Origin: Adineta steineri
Lineage: Eukaryota; Rotifera; Eurotatoria; Adinetida; Adinetidae
Reading direction: 5' to 3'
Assembly: GCA_905250115.1 (NCBI GenBank)
Contig: CAJNOI010000007.1
Location: 115,049 to 179,048 of the forward strand
DNA: 64,000 bases
In this document: in pieces, positions 12,802-25,059 of the stretch
Numbering within the stretch: the stretch's first letter is position 1
Layout of the letters: the number at the start of each line of letters is the position of its first letter
Notes under the pieces: model-generated
What the model saw: only the letters and a program-made list of their open reading frames with translations
What the model was told of the DNA's origin: nothing
The model's database searches: none
Made by a program: the position numbers and the translations under genes

Positions 12802-13859
12802 TTAATGACCATGAAATCCATTGGCATAAGGTGATGTCAATAGTGATGTCTAATAAAACAAAAAAAAGATATAAATAAATTTTTTAATATTAAAATTAAA
12901 CATTATCGTCTTACAGCCATAGGTAATCCTGGTGATGGACTATTTGGTTGTAAATATTGGGCAGTGAGAGCATCTGCTTGAAAGAAATCAAGTCCATTCC
13001 CACCTACAAAAAAATTTCGATAATTTTCTTCATTTGCTTTAAACGATGATATCATACTCCGTTGTAATATTGAATCTCGATGGAGTTGACCGGCACCTCC
13101 TGCCATTTGTTGTGGTGTTAATGGATATTCAAAATAACGTTGTTCACCACCCGGTGTTAATGTTGGCGTTTGAAGTCCAAGAGAAGCCGGAATATAACTT
13201 ATTTGTGCTGATGGTAAACCTAATAAAAAGAAAAGAATTTCTTTCCTAGTTAAATTATATAAGCATTAAAAATAAATCAAATTTTGTTGTATTCTCATGC
13301 AATTATAATAAAATTGGTAGGAATAGGAAAATAAAAGCTGACTGTCGTTAGATTGCTAAATCAGCGATGGCTTTAGGGGAAATTGGAATGGACTAATGTT
13401 TACACACGGGCCAGAATCAAGCAGTAGACATGCTTTTAGAAATTTTCTAACCAAGATATGCAAGATGCTGCTGGATTCGTGGCCCGTGTTGTTGTGAATA
13501 ATAAGGCGGTATTGATAGCTGATCGACTAATTAAATAATCAGCAGATAAAAATGAATAATAATGATTAAAAACTATCATATATATATTTTTTTTATTCAG
13601 CATACTCTCACCATCCATCATAATAAAATATTCTTTCTACAAAAATAAAGTGCATTCACAAAAAAAAAATCACACATATAAACTAATCTCGTCTACAAGA
13701 AAATATTTATAACAACGAGCAGAATACGTGTACCTAACATATTACGAACTACAATTATTGTTTTATATGTATATATATATATATTCTAGCCTATCTTACT
13801 ATAATACTCAAAATCTACGAAATAGAAGATAACACATACGGATAATTTCTTTTATCATC

Positions 13860-13891
<32 letters not shown>

Positions 13892-16800
13892 GTTGATATT
13901 GCTGAAAAGGTTTTTTTTTTAAATAAAAATAAAACACATATTTTTGTTTAAATTATCTTACATACCAGGTGAAAATGGATAAATTGGTGTTGCATATGTT
14001 GTTGGCATACTTCGATTAAGACCATATACATAAGCACCTTGAGAAAGAAAAACAATAATAGATAGATATATATATTTCAGCGAGAGAGAAAAAAAATGAT
14101 TTATTTACTGAGTATTTCACCATAGGCACCACGTTGTAGAGCTGCTTTGCCCTTAGCCATTTGTTGAGCATACATAACTTCTTTAGGTTGAGCTTTTTTA
14201 CATTCCACCTTTGAAAAAGAAATCATATATAGAATATTGATTTTATATTTAATTTAATATAATATTTACCATCTTATTATTAATTTCATGAAAATGAATG
14301 GCACACACTTTATCAACAACATCTTCAGATTCCCAAGTAACAAAACCAAAACCTAATTAAACGAAAAAAAAAGATATAAAATATGTTAAGAATAATAACA
14401 CAAGTACCTCGATGACGTGCAGTTTGTTTATCAATCATTAACATTGCATCTTCTACCTGAAGTACAAAGAAAGTTGTTTTTTTTTCTTCTTCTAATTAAT
14501 AAATTTCTTTTTATTTACTTTTCCGTATTGTTCAAAATATTTTTTTACATCTTCAACAGTTGTATTGGCTGAAAGTCCACCGACAAAGATTTTTTTTGTT
14601 CGTGTCACCATCTTAAGAAAAATATACGTAATATTGAATGAAAAGAAAAGAATAGATGAGTGTTCCTACACATACACACACACATACAAACGCTATTTAC
14701 TTGAGGATTTACGGATCTCACATGTAGGTGTTTTTTTTCTTCTTCATCATCATCTTTTCTCAATATGTTACTTAACATAGGCATATATCTATACGTCTAT
14801 ATACATGTATAAGGTATCTTAAGAGAGACGATTCATTTTTCGTCATCCGTTTGCCGACAATCAATCTGTTGCATTGTCGATCTAATGAACCTTGTCGTTA
14901 TCACTAGGAATAACGATTGTGATCAACATATGTAAAACAAGAGAAAAAGAAATAGTCAATTGTAATATGATGACACAGCACCAGCAGTTATACGAATGAA
15001 TAAAATAAAGAGAAATACATATTACTATAAATGCTTTAGGGCATTATCATTTTGTGTTTAATTAGGGAGGGAAAACGACAACAACTGCATTGAGAGAGAT
15101 TTTTCTCTTCATATTACTATTAATTAATCGTCAGTAACAATGATTATACGATTGAGAATTTTTTTTCTCCTTCTTCTTCTTCCTATTCATTCTACAATCT
15201 TTCTAACGAAAAACTTTACATACAAGATAATTATCCATCTCATGACTAATAATAATTAGTGTTCAATCTACCTAAACACAAAATTAACCATGATAATGAT
15301 GGATTAAAACAAAATAAAGAAGAAGTGTAGAAGGTTCAATCACTATGTATATGTCACTAAGTGAAGGTTAGTCAAATAGACATATGATGAGTGTAAGTAT
15401 ACACACACACACATATATACGGTAAAGATAAAAGTCATTTCGATCGGTCAGTAAATAATAATAAAAAAGCGGTGAAATAGAAAATAATTTTCAACTGAAC
15501 TTACATCATTTGATGATGAACTTTTGTTTGGCATAGACGAATTAGAAATAGGATTAGATATAAAATTATTATAGTTATTATTATTATTATTATTATTTGA
15601 ATTATTATTGGCAGCAGCTGCTGCAACTGCAGCCATAGCTTGTTGTTGTTGAACAATTTCGTTGGGATCCAAAAGTATGTAGGTAGCCATGATATCGATA
15701 GTATATAATACAAATCAATTATTGTGACGAATGAATCTATGTATATATCGCATGTGCAATGTGCGCTTCGGTATATGTGTACATTCGTGCGAACAAGTGA
15801 GCGGGATGGATGGAGAAGAACGAAATCTATCTTCTTTTTCTCTCATTTTTCTTCTTCTTCTTCTTCTTTTTTTTCTTTCTCTCTCTCCCTCTCCCTCTCT
15901 CTCTCTGTCTCTTGCTCGAGCGAACAAGAGAAAGAGTTTTAAATTCTCTCTCGTTCGCATACATATATATGCACTTCTTATTGCTCTCTTGCCTATATAC
16001 TTACGATCGACAGCACATCGTCCTATGAAATTTCAGAATCGAAGAGTCAAACGAGCCGAGAAGACGACGGCAACGACAATAGAGAGAAAAAAGAGAGATG
16101 GAGAGCAAGAGAAATGAAGAAAGAAAGACCCATAAGATGGACAATGATGATGTTAGTGGCTGAAAGAACGAGCAGTGGCGTTCATTGAGCTGAATTGAAC
16201 GAGAGAATGATGGATGGTAGGACTCCCCTGTAGGGTCAGGGAAACAAAAGAACGCTTATGAGAATGAGTTCGTTGTCAACAGCGTAAATTGCACTTTCAT
16301 CTTTTTCTTTCTTTGTATGAATTGAAAAAAAAAATTTATACATCGACCGACCACACTACCGTCTCGACTACTGCCCATCGACGACGGTTAAAGGTTATCA
16401 ATCATGATAAACTTTTTTCAAGTTGATTTTAATATAAAGAATTATTCGATAAAACAGAAGCACACACACACACACACATACACACAAAAACGTTTTTTTT
16501 TTTAGTTTTTAATATATTATATATAATGATTATAGTAGTTGACTAAACACCTGTTGTTTGTCTTTGGTGCAATGATGATAGATACAGCAAATAAACTATA
16601 GATGCTGTTTGCATTCGTCTATACTATTGTTACTCTATCTTCGTCATACTTCGTGAGAATTGTGGTGTCGATAGAACGCAAAAGAATGTTGTTGTGCTGG
16701 TGCAATCAATCCTTCAATTAAATCAATCTCGTTTTCCTCTCACACTCTCTCTTACTTTCCTTCTTTTACGTTTGCATACATGCATATATACACCACTCTT

Positions 16801-19800
16801 ACAGCTCGTTATATTAGTCTCGTCTTTCTTTTCTTTGTTGTCGTTGTTGCCGACGGTGTGGAAAGAAATCAGGCATCGACAAACGACTGGAATATCCCTT
16901 TCGATAAGGATAATCACTATACGCTCGACTAGTATTATGTAAAATTATTCTGATCTTGCCGCGTAACCTTTTTTTTTCTTCTTCTTTTGCTTATAAGAAT
17001 AAATAAGACATCAATATCAAGCATACCTTTGCTTTACTAAGAAGATCTTGTGTGGCAATATTATCAAGTAAAACTAATGTGTTGCTGTTATTCCCGTTGT
17101 TCATTGTGTCAATTGATGTGACAAAAGAGTAAAGGCGAGAATAGGGAAAGAAGATTTGTTAGAACAAAAAATGGTGTTAAACACACGCGTCTATATACAT
17201 AAAGAAGGAAGAAGGAGAAGAAAAAAAATCAAAAAGGCAGAACGGACTTCGTCACTTGAGAATATATAGTTAGATCTTCTTCATTTGTTCTGACTGCATC
17301 TTTGTTAACCATCAGTTCTTTCTATCTTGTTGTCATCGATGAAGAATAATCATCAGCAGAACGAAGTGAATATGTATGACGTCGTTAAAGGAACAGCTAG
17401 CTATACAATGTTCTATTTCATTTTCTCGTTCTCTAGTTTTCTTCTTTTTTTTATATGATTATATTCGAAAATCTTTCTTCGAGTATTATAACAACGAGAA
17501 AAGATGATGATAGGAAAGACTAGAGACTATGTTTGTTTTCTTCTGATTCTTCTCTTTCTTTTTCTTAGTCTCTAGTTTTCTTTCCTTTTTTTGTTTTGCT
17601 TGTTATGTTCTTCTCTCTCTCTCTCTCTCGACTTAAGAAAAGTCGAATCGTCTTCAGTCATCTTGCGAACATCCGAGAGATGAAAAACGACCGGATGCAT
17701 ACGCATGCTCTCGCAAATGATCTACTATTGCTGTCAGTTTTTTTAGCAGTCTATTGCAATGATTCCTATGAATAACAGCCTCATTTCTTTTTCTATTTCT
17801 ATGCTTTCTCATCGTCCGACAATGGGGCTAACATATAATATACATAAAACTGTCATCATTTGCACACATGCATGTATGCATTCATACATACATATAAAAA
17901 AAACATAAAGCCGACGAAAAAAAAATCATTACTTACTTTCGGATGTTTCTGACGTGGATAGGCTGGTTTTGGATCGATCTACAATGAAAAAAAAGATGGA
18001 TTGAATTATGTGACAGTAATATGATGTGTCAGATTGTTATTTTCTCCTTAATTTATGAAATAAGAGTCAAAAATCTTCATTGAATACAAAAATAATACTG
18101 AATTGTTTCGAAATATAATATGTATATGAAAGATCTTTTTTCTTTCTCGATATATTCTCATAATAATTTCATGTTATTTTTCTTTCTATAAAAGAAGATT
18201 TAATTCAGCTTATTATTAATTATCATAGTATTCATTGAGAACTTTTTGAAATACAACTGATAGTCATCTTTGACTAAGATAATCATCTTTTGCTTAGAAG
18301 CCATTAAAATAAAACTAAATACTATTTTCTATGCATTCATCTTGATAACAAAAGATTAATGATCTATAATTTGAACCCCTTTTTTCGATTTAACCAACCG
18401 TAATAAGAAGACATATATTCAAATGAGAAAATACTCTTTTCACAAAAAAAAAAGAAGAAATTATATAATTGATCAATTGATTATTGTTGATATTTTGATG
18501 TTATCATATCTGTGAAAAGTATATTTATATATATATTATATCCCAAAGCAACAAATTTGCTTGATTGATGTATTAAAGAAGGTGTTTTTTTATGTCAAAA
18601 AATTTGTTATTTCTTTTTTGAATTAAAGTTCAAAGTTCTTTTTTTAATAACATTAAAAATAAAAAAATACTTCTTTTTTTTCTATTGCCTTTTTTTTTTC
18701 TTTAAATTTATGGAAAATAAAAGTTGTTAAATAAACTTTCTTTTTTTTCCTACTCATTTCCTATTAAACAAAAAAAAAATTATTCAAACAAGATGGTTAA
18801 ACAAAATAAAGTGACGCTGCGCACAAGACATATCAACTGCTTTTACTGTATAGCTATATCATTTTTTATACTTGCAATCGTTCTTTTTGCACTTTCATCT
18901 AAACAAACAGAGGTATTGGGTAACGATCAAAATCATACTTCAGTTATAATCGGTGCATCGATTTTACTTTTATTATCCTTGGTAATTTTTGTTTCGATTA
19001 CTTATTATGCTATCCGATATTTCCGTGCAAAAAAAGAAAACCAAAAACAATTAAATTATTTAAAAAAACCGGAAAATAGAAATCCACCGGCTACAACTTC
19101 AAAAACACCTGTTGTAGTTATTAACAATGCAGCTTTTAAAATGGATGATCGTGTATCAATTGGTTCGGCTAAACCTATTCAGACATTTGCTTAATGAACA
19201 ACGAGAAAATTAGCACGAATGCATGCATGCACAAACATACCCACACAAATCATGCTTCCGTCGGCATGATCATTTTTCTTTATCAAATGGGGAAATGTCG
19301 TTATTACTACTGTTGTTACGCTGCTTTCTTATTCTATTTCTCGTCTTTCTTCTTTTTGTGCCATAGTCATTTTAAGCTCATTTTTCTTCTTATTGAACTC
19401 ACTGCACGCATTTCCTATTTGCCTGTAACGCGTATGTTTTCCAGATAAATATATCTCAATTATGAGCTCTTTTATTCCAATGACGACGGATTAGATATAT
19501 AAGAAACAAAGAAATGCTAGTAGTATTTGCATTTAAGTGTTCGGGTAATAGTTCTTGTTTTTTGTTCTCATGAAGATTACTCTTCTTTGTATTTTCAATG
19601 TATACATGTATATATACAAAAAAGAAAGAATAGTCTCTAAAAATATTTTTAAGTGGTGAGGCGTAAAAAGTGGAACTTCAAGCGTATATACATCTAGGAG
19701 AAGAAAAAGAAGAAGAAAAAACCTTTTATATAAATGATGAAGTGAGACGGAATAACAGTCAAAAAAAAAAAAGAAAACTAATCTTTCAGTTCTATATTTA

Positions 19801-22800
19801 TTGAGTATAAATAGTCACATTTCCTGTAGCGGTCAATTGAGAAAAACAGAGAAGAAGAAAAAGATTTGCTGTACTTTCTTTTCCTTTTAATAAAAATCTT
19901 TCTTCCAGAAATATAAAAGACCTATTCTTCTTTCTTTTTTTTTCATCATTAATTAAATGCAAAAAAAGAAGGTAAGGGAAGACAAAAAACCCTATTTTTA
20001 TCTACATTTACACGATAAAAATCTAGTTTTTATTTAGTTAAAACTAATGATATACTAAGATCAAATGTTAAAACAAACATCATTCCATTGGGAAGATATG
20101 TCTTCATTTTATTATGATATATCAACGCGTAATGAATATACTAGTTTTGCTTGTATGTTCTGTTTATTTACGTTTCTTGCATTTTGTATAACAGTATTTT
20201 TATCTATACTCGCCCATAATACATATTATCATGATTCGGAAGTTATTCAACGACGTTTTATTCCTTATTTCGTACTTGGATTAATTAGTTTAATTTTATT
20301 TTTCATCTTTTTTCTCGGTTCTCTCGTTTATATGTGTAAATTAATGAAAAAATTTCGTTCTATACAAACATCAATTCCGCCATTACCGCTACCACGTACA
20401 ATCGAAAATTCGAATGAAAACTTAATAGAAAAACCTCGTACATCTTTTTTATTGGCTGACGATGAATTATCCTATCCAAATATAAAACCTCTAACTGAAC
20501 AAAAATCGAACGGAACAAATATAACTTATCAAGCTTGTCAAACTGATGTATAAAATTAAAAAAAGAGCTACATACTTGTTTTTCGTCGAGCATATGAACA
20601 TTTTTTTCAAGAACTTTTTCAACTGAATTAGCATCTTTAAATGTGATAAAACCGAAACCTCTATATTAAATACAGCAAAATTAATATGAAATAGAACAAA
20701 AGATTTTTATTTTATTTTAACAATACCTAGAACGTTTTGTAATGGCATCTTTCATAATCATACATTCTAATACTTCACCAAATTGAGTAAAATAATTTTT
20801 CAAATTTTCTATAAACAAAATAAACAAACAATTTAACACTTTTTTTATTTATTATTATACAAAATAAATGTTCCCTAGTGTATTTAACCAGTTGTCATTC
20901 ATCATTATGTGAAAAAGTCTCTTAGGAATTTAGAGAAAATATAATAAAGGATTTTTATTTTCTAATGAATCATAACATGAAGCTGTATTATGAAAGCTTT
21001 TAAATTTTCTTTTTTAATGATCAATAAATAGTTTGACATTAGTTTTATTCTCATAAATTAACGTCAAGTCTCATTAAAATCTCGAAATCTTTTTTTATAC
21101 ATCTATTTCTATTCTCTATCATATTTCTTTTTTAACAACATTTTTTACTTGACGAACTCAATCTATCAGTAATAAAATATACTACTCTTTTCTCTTTCTT
21201 CTTTTGTATATACTGAAACATATCATTTGTTCAATAAAATATGAAATAAGATATCATCGTATGAAGTTTTTTTTTGTGTCATATTTATCAAGTTTGTATA
21301 CCGTAAATGATTCATAAAGAAAAATAATTTTATTTTATTAGTTTTTATGGTTTTTTATATATGAAATACTATTGACATGCAAAACAAAAGATTTACTGTT
21401 CATTAGTCATATATATAAGAATCAATATTCTTTTAAGTACAAGTTAACATGAAAGAATATTATTAATATATGTAAATGCAAGTAATTGAACTTTATATAC
21501 ATATAAATATATATATTTGCAAAGCATCAAGGTGAATTATTTTTTATTGAGTTTAGTTGAAAAAAAGAGAAACCTACCTGGTGTTGTTTGCCATGAAAGT
21601 CCGCCGATAAACATTTTTCTAAGTATAATATCAATATTTGATTTATAATTCAATGGAAAAAAGAAATTTACCTATCGAATGGTTTTGGTGAAATAGATCC
21701 ATCACCATCTTCTGATTGTCCATCTTCCTCATCTTCAGCATATTGACTAAATATGAAAAAAAGAAAACTAATTAAAACTATGATTAATTTTATCGAATCC
21801 ATATATTTCTGTTAATATCTACCTTGAATAAACAATTAAGATATGGAGGAACAAAAAAGAATCTTTATCAATAAGATAATTATTTAGTAGAATTAATATT
21901 CATCATGATAAACAGTATCAATATAGTATAGAACAGAACGAAGAAGAAGAAGAAAAAAGTATATATGTACACCCACTCGAGTAAGAAAACATGCTTCCTT
22001 TTTTTCATAGTGCTTGACGATATGCCTCTAAGCATAAAACAGATTTGACATTTTGACAGTCTGCGAGTAATTAGTCTCTCTCTTGAAAATATACGTAACA
22101 AAGGAGTGATAAAGACACAAAGAGATCTTGTACTACGTCATCATTCATTGACTGCATCAGATTGATGATGTTTTAACGCCGTTTTTTACATTTAGCTCGT
22201 CAAAACCGTATTCATTTTTTTTCTTCTTTCCGATAAGTCGTTCAAGGTCATTCGTTCTTTTTTTCTCGGTTTTTTTTTCTTGTTTACGATTCATTCACGT
22301 TATTTTATGATTCAATTAGAATTTGAACTACGATTGGTCGTGCATACATACATCTATATACGTGTGTGTCATAACGAATTGAAATTAATGAAAAGGTTTC
22401 CGATTACTACATATACCTAAGCATAGAATTTACTTGGAATTGAAGTAAAAAGTCAAATCATAAAAAACAAAAGAACAAATATACCAAAGAGCAACATATC
22501 AATTTATTCTATTGATTATGTCTCTATTGGTGAGAAGAAAAAAAAAAGAAAGAAAGAACAATGTGATCTCGTAATTTTGTATAAGAGTAACAGAAAACGA
22601 GAAACACTAACTGATATTATAGCTAGAAATAAGACCTATGTTAATAGATGTCAACCCACATTGATTAATCTCAATATTTTGTCGTGTTTGTATTTTACCC
22701 CCATCAAATCATATGTCAATAAATAAAAAGAAAAGAAAAAGAATAGATGAAAGGCTATCACTATAGAAAGTAATAAAAAAAACCTTGTATTTAAATATAG

Positions 22801-25059
22801 ACATCGGAATGTCTTGATAATCTGCCTGTTCGCGTTCAATTTGATGTCCCTCATATGACACGTTTATGTCGTGCTCAATCATTGTATTACTATTCAGTCT
22901 CATTTCTTTTCCTAATATCGACGCAACACACACATAAATGCGTCTCGTATTTAATCTACGGGTAAGTCGCTGATACGTTAGATCTAAATGATAGATGAAT
23001 AGAAAAAAAAAGAGTAAGAGTGCCGTGGGCAGAATAATCATAATCATCACTGAATCTCCTGTCCTCGCCAATACGCCTCCACAACCATATGTTCTTAAAG
23101 ATTATACCATCAGTAGTCGTAGTAGTAGAAGAAGGAACAGCAGCGAGAACAACAACAATATTAACAACAACAGTTGAAAGTGCTATAATTGCAGACAGAT
23201 CTGACTTAGCTTATCCTATTTTTTTTCTTACCCATTCGATTGATATTGAGGAGATCTGCCATTGACATGTGGAGAGTAATAGTGTGGAGCAGGTGCATAT
23301 CGATAAGGTGATCTGGACGATGCCGGTAGATCGTAATGATGAGATGGAGATGAGAGTGAATGATGCCACGCTGGCGATCCGTATTGATGATGCGAATAGG
23401 TCGGTGAATAATAGGAATACTGCGGTGGCGGCGGAGGCGGAGCCACAGAGTCTTTCATTCTATACTATGTTCTACAAAATGATGATTGAAGATAGATAGA
23501 AGTCGTAAAAAAGAGTAGAAAAAATAAAGAAGAGCAACGAGAAAAAGAAAAAAAAAAGTAAGTTGCATCTGTGTGTTAAACGTGAGAGGATAGGCACGTG
23601 CTTAATGGCATTATCCTCACCATCAAACGGTACCCAAAACTAAAACATTCCCCTAGAGAATGAAGAAAACAACACACATACGCATTCGTTGATGGTTATA
23701 CACACATACACACGAGAAAAACGCGACAGAGAAAAAAAATTATGACGAGAAACAGGAATAGAGTAAAGGAAGGCAATTTTTTCTCTCGTTTTTCTCTCTT
23801 TCTCTCTCATTTTTCTATTGTTAGATTTGTTGTGCTTGACAAGTCATCTTCTTTTCTACATAATACCTCGCATTTTTTCCTTTCGGCTGGACAGCTGATA
23901 ATAGTCTATCTAATTACATGATTCTGACCTATACTATGAATCAAATACGAATTTGGCATGCTTCTAACGCTTTTTTTTTGCACCGATACTGTCGTTCTGC
24001 TTCTTCTTCTTCTTGTTGTTGTTTATTTCTCTCGTAGGGTATCGATAGAAGTAGCAAAAAAAAAGAAAAGAGAGCAAGAAGAAAAAGAGTGGAACAAGAA
24101 AAAGAAAAACGAAGGACTTGAGGAAGATCGATAGCAGAAAGAACCTCTTCCTTATTCTCTTTCTCGTTCTTTCTTAACGTTGGTCCGATCGACATCATAC
24201 TATACCAATACAATACCAAATAATCAATTCTCTTATCATCGTCATCCAACGAACGAACGAATGATCGAGCACACCACGACAGTAAAAGTGTAAAAAAAAG
24301 CAATAGTTAATCTGTTTTGGTTAGATAGAATTTTTAAAAAAAAACTATATTTATATATGTAGATACTCTAAGAAAAACATATTTATAGTTTGCATAATAA
24401 GTTCATAAATGAGAGAAATAATAATAAAATTAATACAAGAATAAATAACTAAAAAATAATGACATCATTAATCAAATATTGAAATAAATCTAACGAAAAT
24501 ACTCATAGATATAACCAAGACATCTTGCACAAATAATTTGATATTAAAATACAAGAAAATAAGCGAACAGAACAATCATCGTCATCATCATCATCATCAT
24601 ACCAGCTACTCGTCATCAGCATGCAAGAATAATCCAATTTTTACCCGCATGTCGTCATGACGCCATTCTGAGAAGAATTTCATTGATTTACATGAACATA
24701 TTCGTTATGCCTCATATCATTTTAATCATACAGGACTTAGTTCGCTAATCTTTGAATACGTACTCGAATTATTTTACAGTTGATTTCACGTATAAAATAA
24801 TTTTCTTATTATCTTATTTGCAACTTTTTTTACTCGAGATAGATGTCATTCATTTACGATATTTTAATAGTTTTTCTTTCTTTATACTTAATTATTAAGT
24901 TTAATAATTATACATCTAATATTATTCAGTTAGAAACACTTATTATTAATATGAACAAATTGAAAAATAAAGACATTCTTACTTTTCCATATCATCAGTA
25001 GAATAGATAATAGAAGTTGCCATAGATGTTGGTATTGTAGTTGATTCTGTTATTGACAT
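12802..25059 (-). CDS. MSI: Musashi RNA-binding protein (two RRMs)
   Basis: Known role: Musashi binds UAG-containing mRNAs and controls their translation in progenitor and neural cells. The full-length form has 13 exons, 383 codons plus stop: 25059-24983, 21746-21672, 21618-21578, 20808-20727, 20660-20576, 17978-17937, 14611-14519, 14456-14408, 14352-14270, 14208-14109, 14037-13966, 13219-12915 and 12849-12802. RRM1 starts [13 protein letters not shown] with RNP1 RGFGFITF; the linker is [17 protein letters not shown]2 starts [13 protein letters not shown] with RNP1 RGFGFVTW, followed by [20 protein letters not shown], all as in Musashi. The C-terminus ends [10 protein letters not shown], like vertebrate MSI2. 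An alternative donor at 14120 would shorten exon 10 in the same phase. Introns are large for this window (up to 3.2 kb) and hold alternative first exons and two nested genes. Confidence 0.95.
13403..13490. repeat. Inverted repeat in a Musashi intron
   Basis: Arms at 13403-13424 (CACACGGGCCAGAATCAAGC at the start) and 13468-13490 are near-perfect inverse complements around a 43-bp spacer. The GC content is above that of the intron. It may be the core of a degraded MITE or foldback element; no target duplication was found. Confidence 0.6.
13861..13887. repeat. (ATT)n microsatellite in a Musashi intron
   Basis: Nine uninterrupted ATT units. It lies between possible splice sites (acceptor near 13903, donor near 13836), but an exon there would stop the frame after five codons, so I treat it as intronic. 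Confidence 0.9.
15505..15690 (-). CDS. Candidate alternative first exon of Musashi giving an RRM2-only form (b)
   Basis: Sixty-two codons from ATG at 15690 ([20 protein letters not shown], then poly-Ala, poly-Asn and Ser-rich) end in AATGAT followed by GTAAGT, a strong donor, in phase 0. It would join the RRM2 exon at 14611 in frame, skipping RRM1. The homopolymeric amino acid runs resemble low-complexity N-termini in this genome but also lower confidence. Confidence 0.5.
17027..17104 (-). CDS. Candidate alternative first exon of Musashi giving an RRM2-only form (a)
   Basis: Twenty-six codons from ATG at 17104 ([20 protein letters not shown], ending SKAK) lead to a GTATGC donor in phase 0. 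The next downstream Musashi exon, 14611, starts in phase 0 with [12 protein letters not shown]. The product would lack RRM1. No acceptor is needed if this is a first exon. Evidence is position, phase and an open frame only. Confidence 0.4.
18793..19194 (+). CDS. Small two-span membrane protein, nested in Musashi
   Basis: A single-exon frame of 133 codons, opposite in strand to Musashi and inside its intron 20575-17979. Two hydrophobic spans (about residues 18-40 and 52-75) flank a short polar loop with a possible N-glycosylation site (NHTS); the tail is basic then Pro/Thr-rich. The upstream in-frame ATG at 18724 is preceded by T-rich sequence and would add a shadow-like leader, so I use 18793. 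I do not recognise a family. Its layout (short N-end, TM, loop, TM, long tail) is the same as the next nested gene. Confidence 0.6.
   Translation: MVKQNKVTLRTRHINCFYCIAISFFILAIVLFALSSKQTEVLGNDQNHTSVIIGASILLLLSLVIFVSITYYAIRYFRAKKENQKQLNYLKKPENRNPPATTSKTPVVVINNAAFKMDDRVSIGSAKPIQTFA
20065..20553 (+). CDS. Small two-span membrane protein, nested in Musashi (second)
   Basis: A single-exon frame of 162 codons on the strand opposite Musashi. Hydrophobic spans lie near residues 28-50 and 68-92; the tail has a Pro-rich stretch ([10 protein letters not shown]) and acidic/Ser-rich sequence ending QACQTDV, a possible PDZ-type end. The stop codon lies 22 bp before the Musashi RRM1 exon 20576-20660, so its 3' UTR must be antisense to that exon. 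The start could also be the ATG at 20098. No family recognised. Confidence 0.6.
   Translation: MLKQTSFHWEDMSSFYYDISTRNEYTSFACMFCLFTFLAFCITVFLSILAHNTYYHDSEVIQRRFIPYFVLGLISLILFFIFFLGSLVYMCKLMKKFRSIQTSIPPLPLPRTIENSNENLIEKPRTSFLLADDELSYPNIKPLTEQKSNGTNITYQACQTDV
21747..24982. other. First Musashi intron (3.2 kb)
   Basis: Contains the candidate alternative first exon at 23231-23458, A-rich and T-rich tracts and a (CAT)n-like tract at 24574-24600. I see no other exon-like frame. Confidence 0.5.
23231..23458 (-). CDS. Candidate alternative first exon of Musashi (Pro/Tyr/His-rich)
   Basis: A 76-codon open stretch starting at 23458 ([19 protein letters not shown]) ends AATGG followed by the donor GTAAG. 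It leaves two bases in the last codon, exactly the phase of the main first exon at 25059-24983, and lies in the intron between that exon and exon 2. Splicing to 21746 would give GQYAEDEED. The composition is Pro, Tyr, Ser and His rich, unlike the surrounding simple-sequence intron. Phase agreement plus an open frame make it a plausible second promoter. Confidence 0.6.

Larger units (their letters stand above)
14612..17936. other. Musashi intron (3.3 kb) with simple sequence
   Basis: Apart from the two candidate first exons it holds CT/GA tracts (15870-15906, 17612-17628), a CA tract near 16461-16478 and T-rich sequence. The open frames around 15715-16117 follow the CT tract and are not genes. 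The CT-rich parts may belong to 5' UTRs or promoters of the alternative starts. Confidence 0.5.

Noticed and set aside
13436..13621. 61-codon minus-strand frame in a Musashi intron
   Set aside because: Overlaps the inverted repeat, no homology and no splice context.
13836..13902. Possible Asn-rich exon of Musashi over the ATT repeat
   Set aside because: Entered in the phase left by the previous exon it stops after five codons; in the open frame the phase does not match.
15715..16117. Overlapping Ser/Leu/Phe-rich or Arg/Glu-rich frames on both strands
   Set aside because: They follow the CT/GA microsatellite around 15870-15906 and lack any family pattern.
23941..24303. 120-codon minus-strand frame in the first Musashi intron
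   Set aside because: Composition follows AAG/TTC simple sequence, no donor in phase with exon 2 and no recognisable domain.
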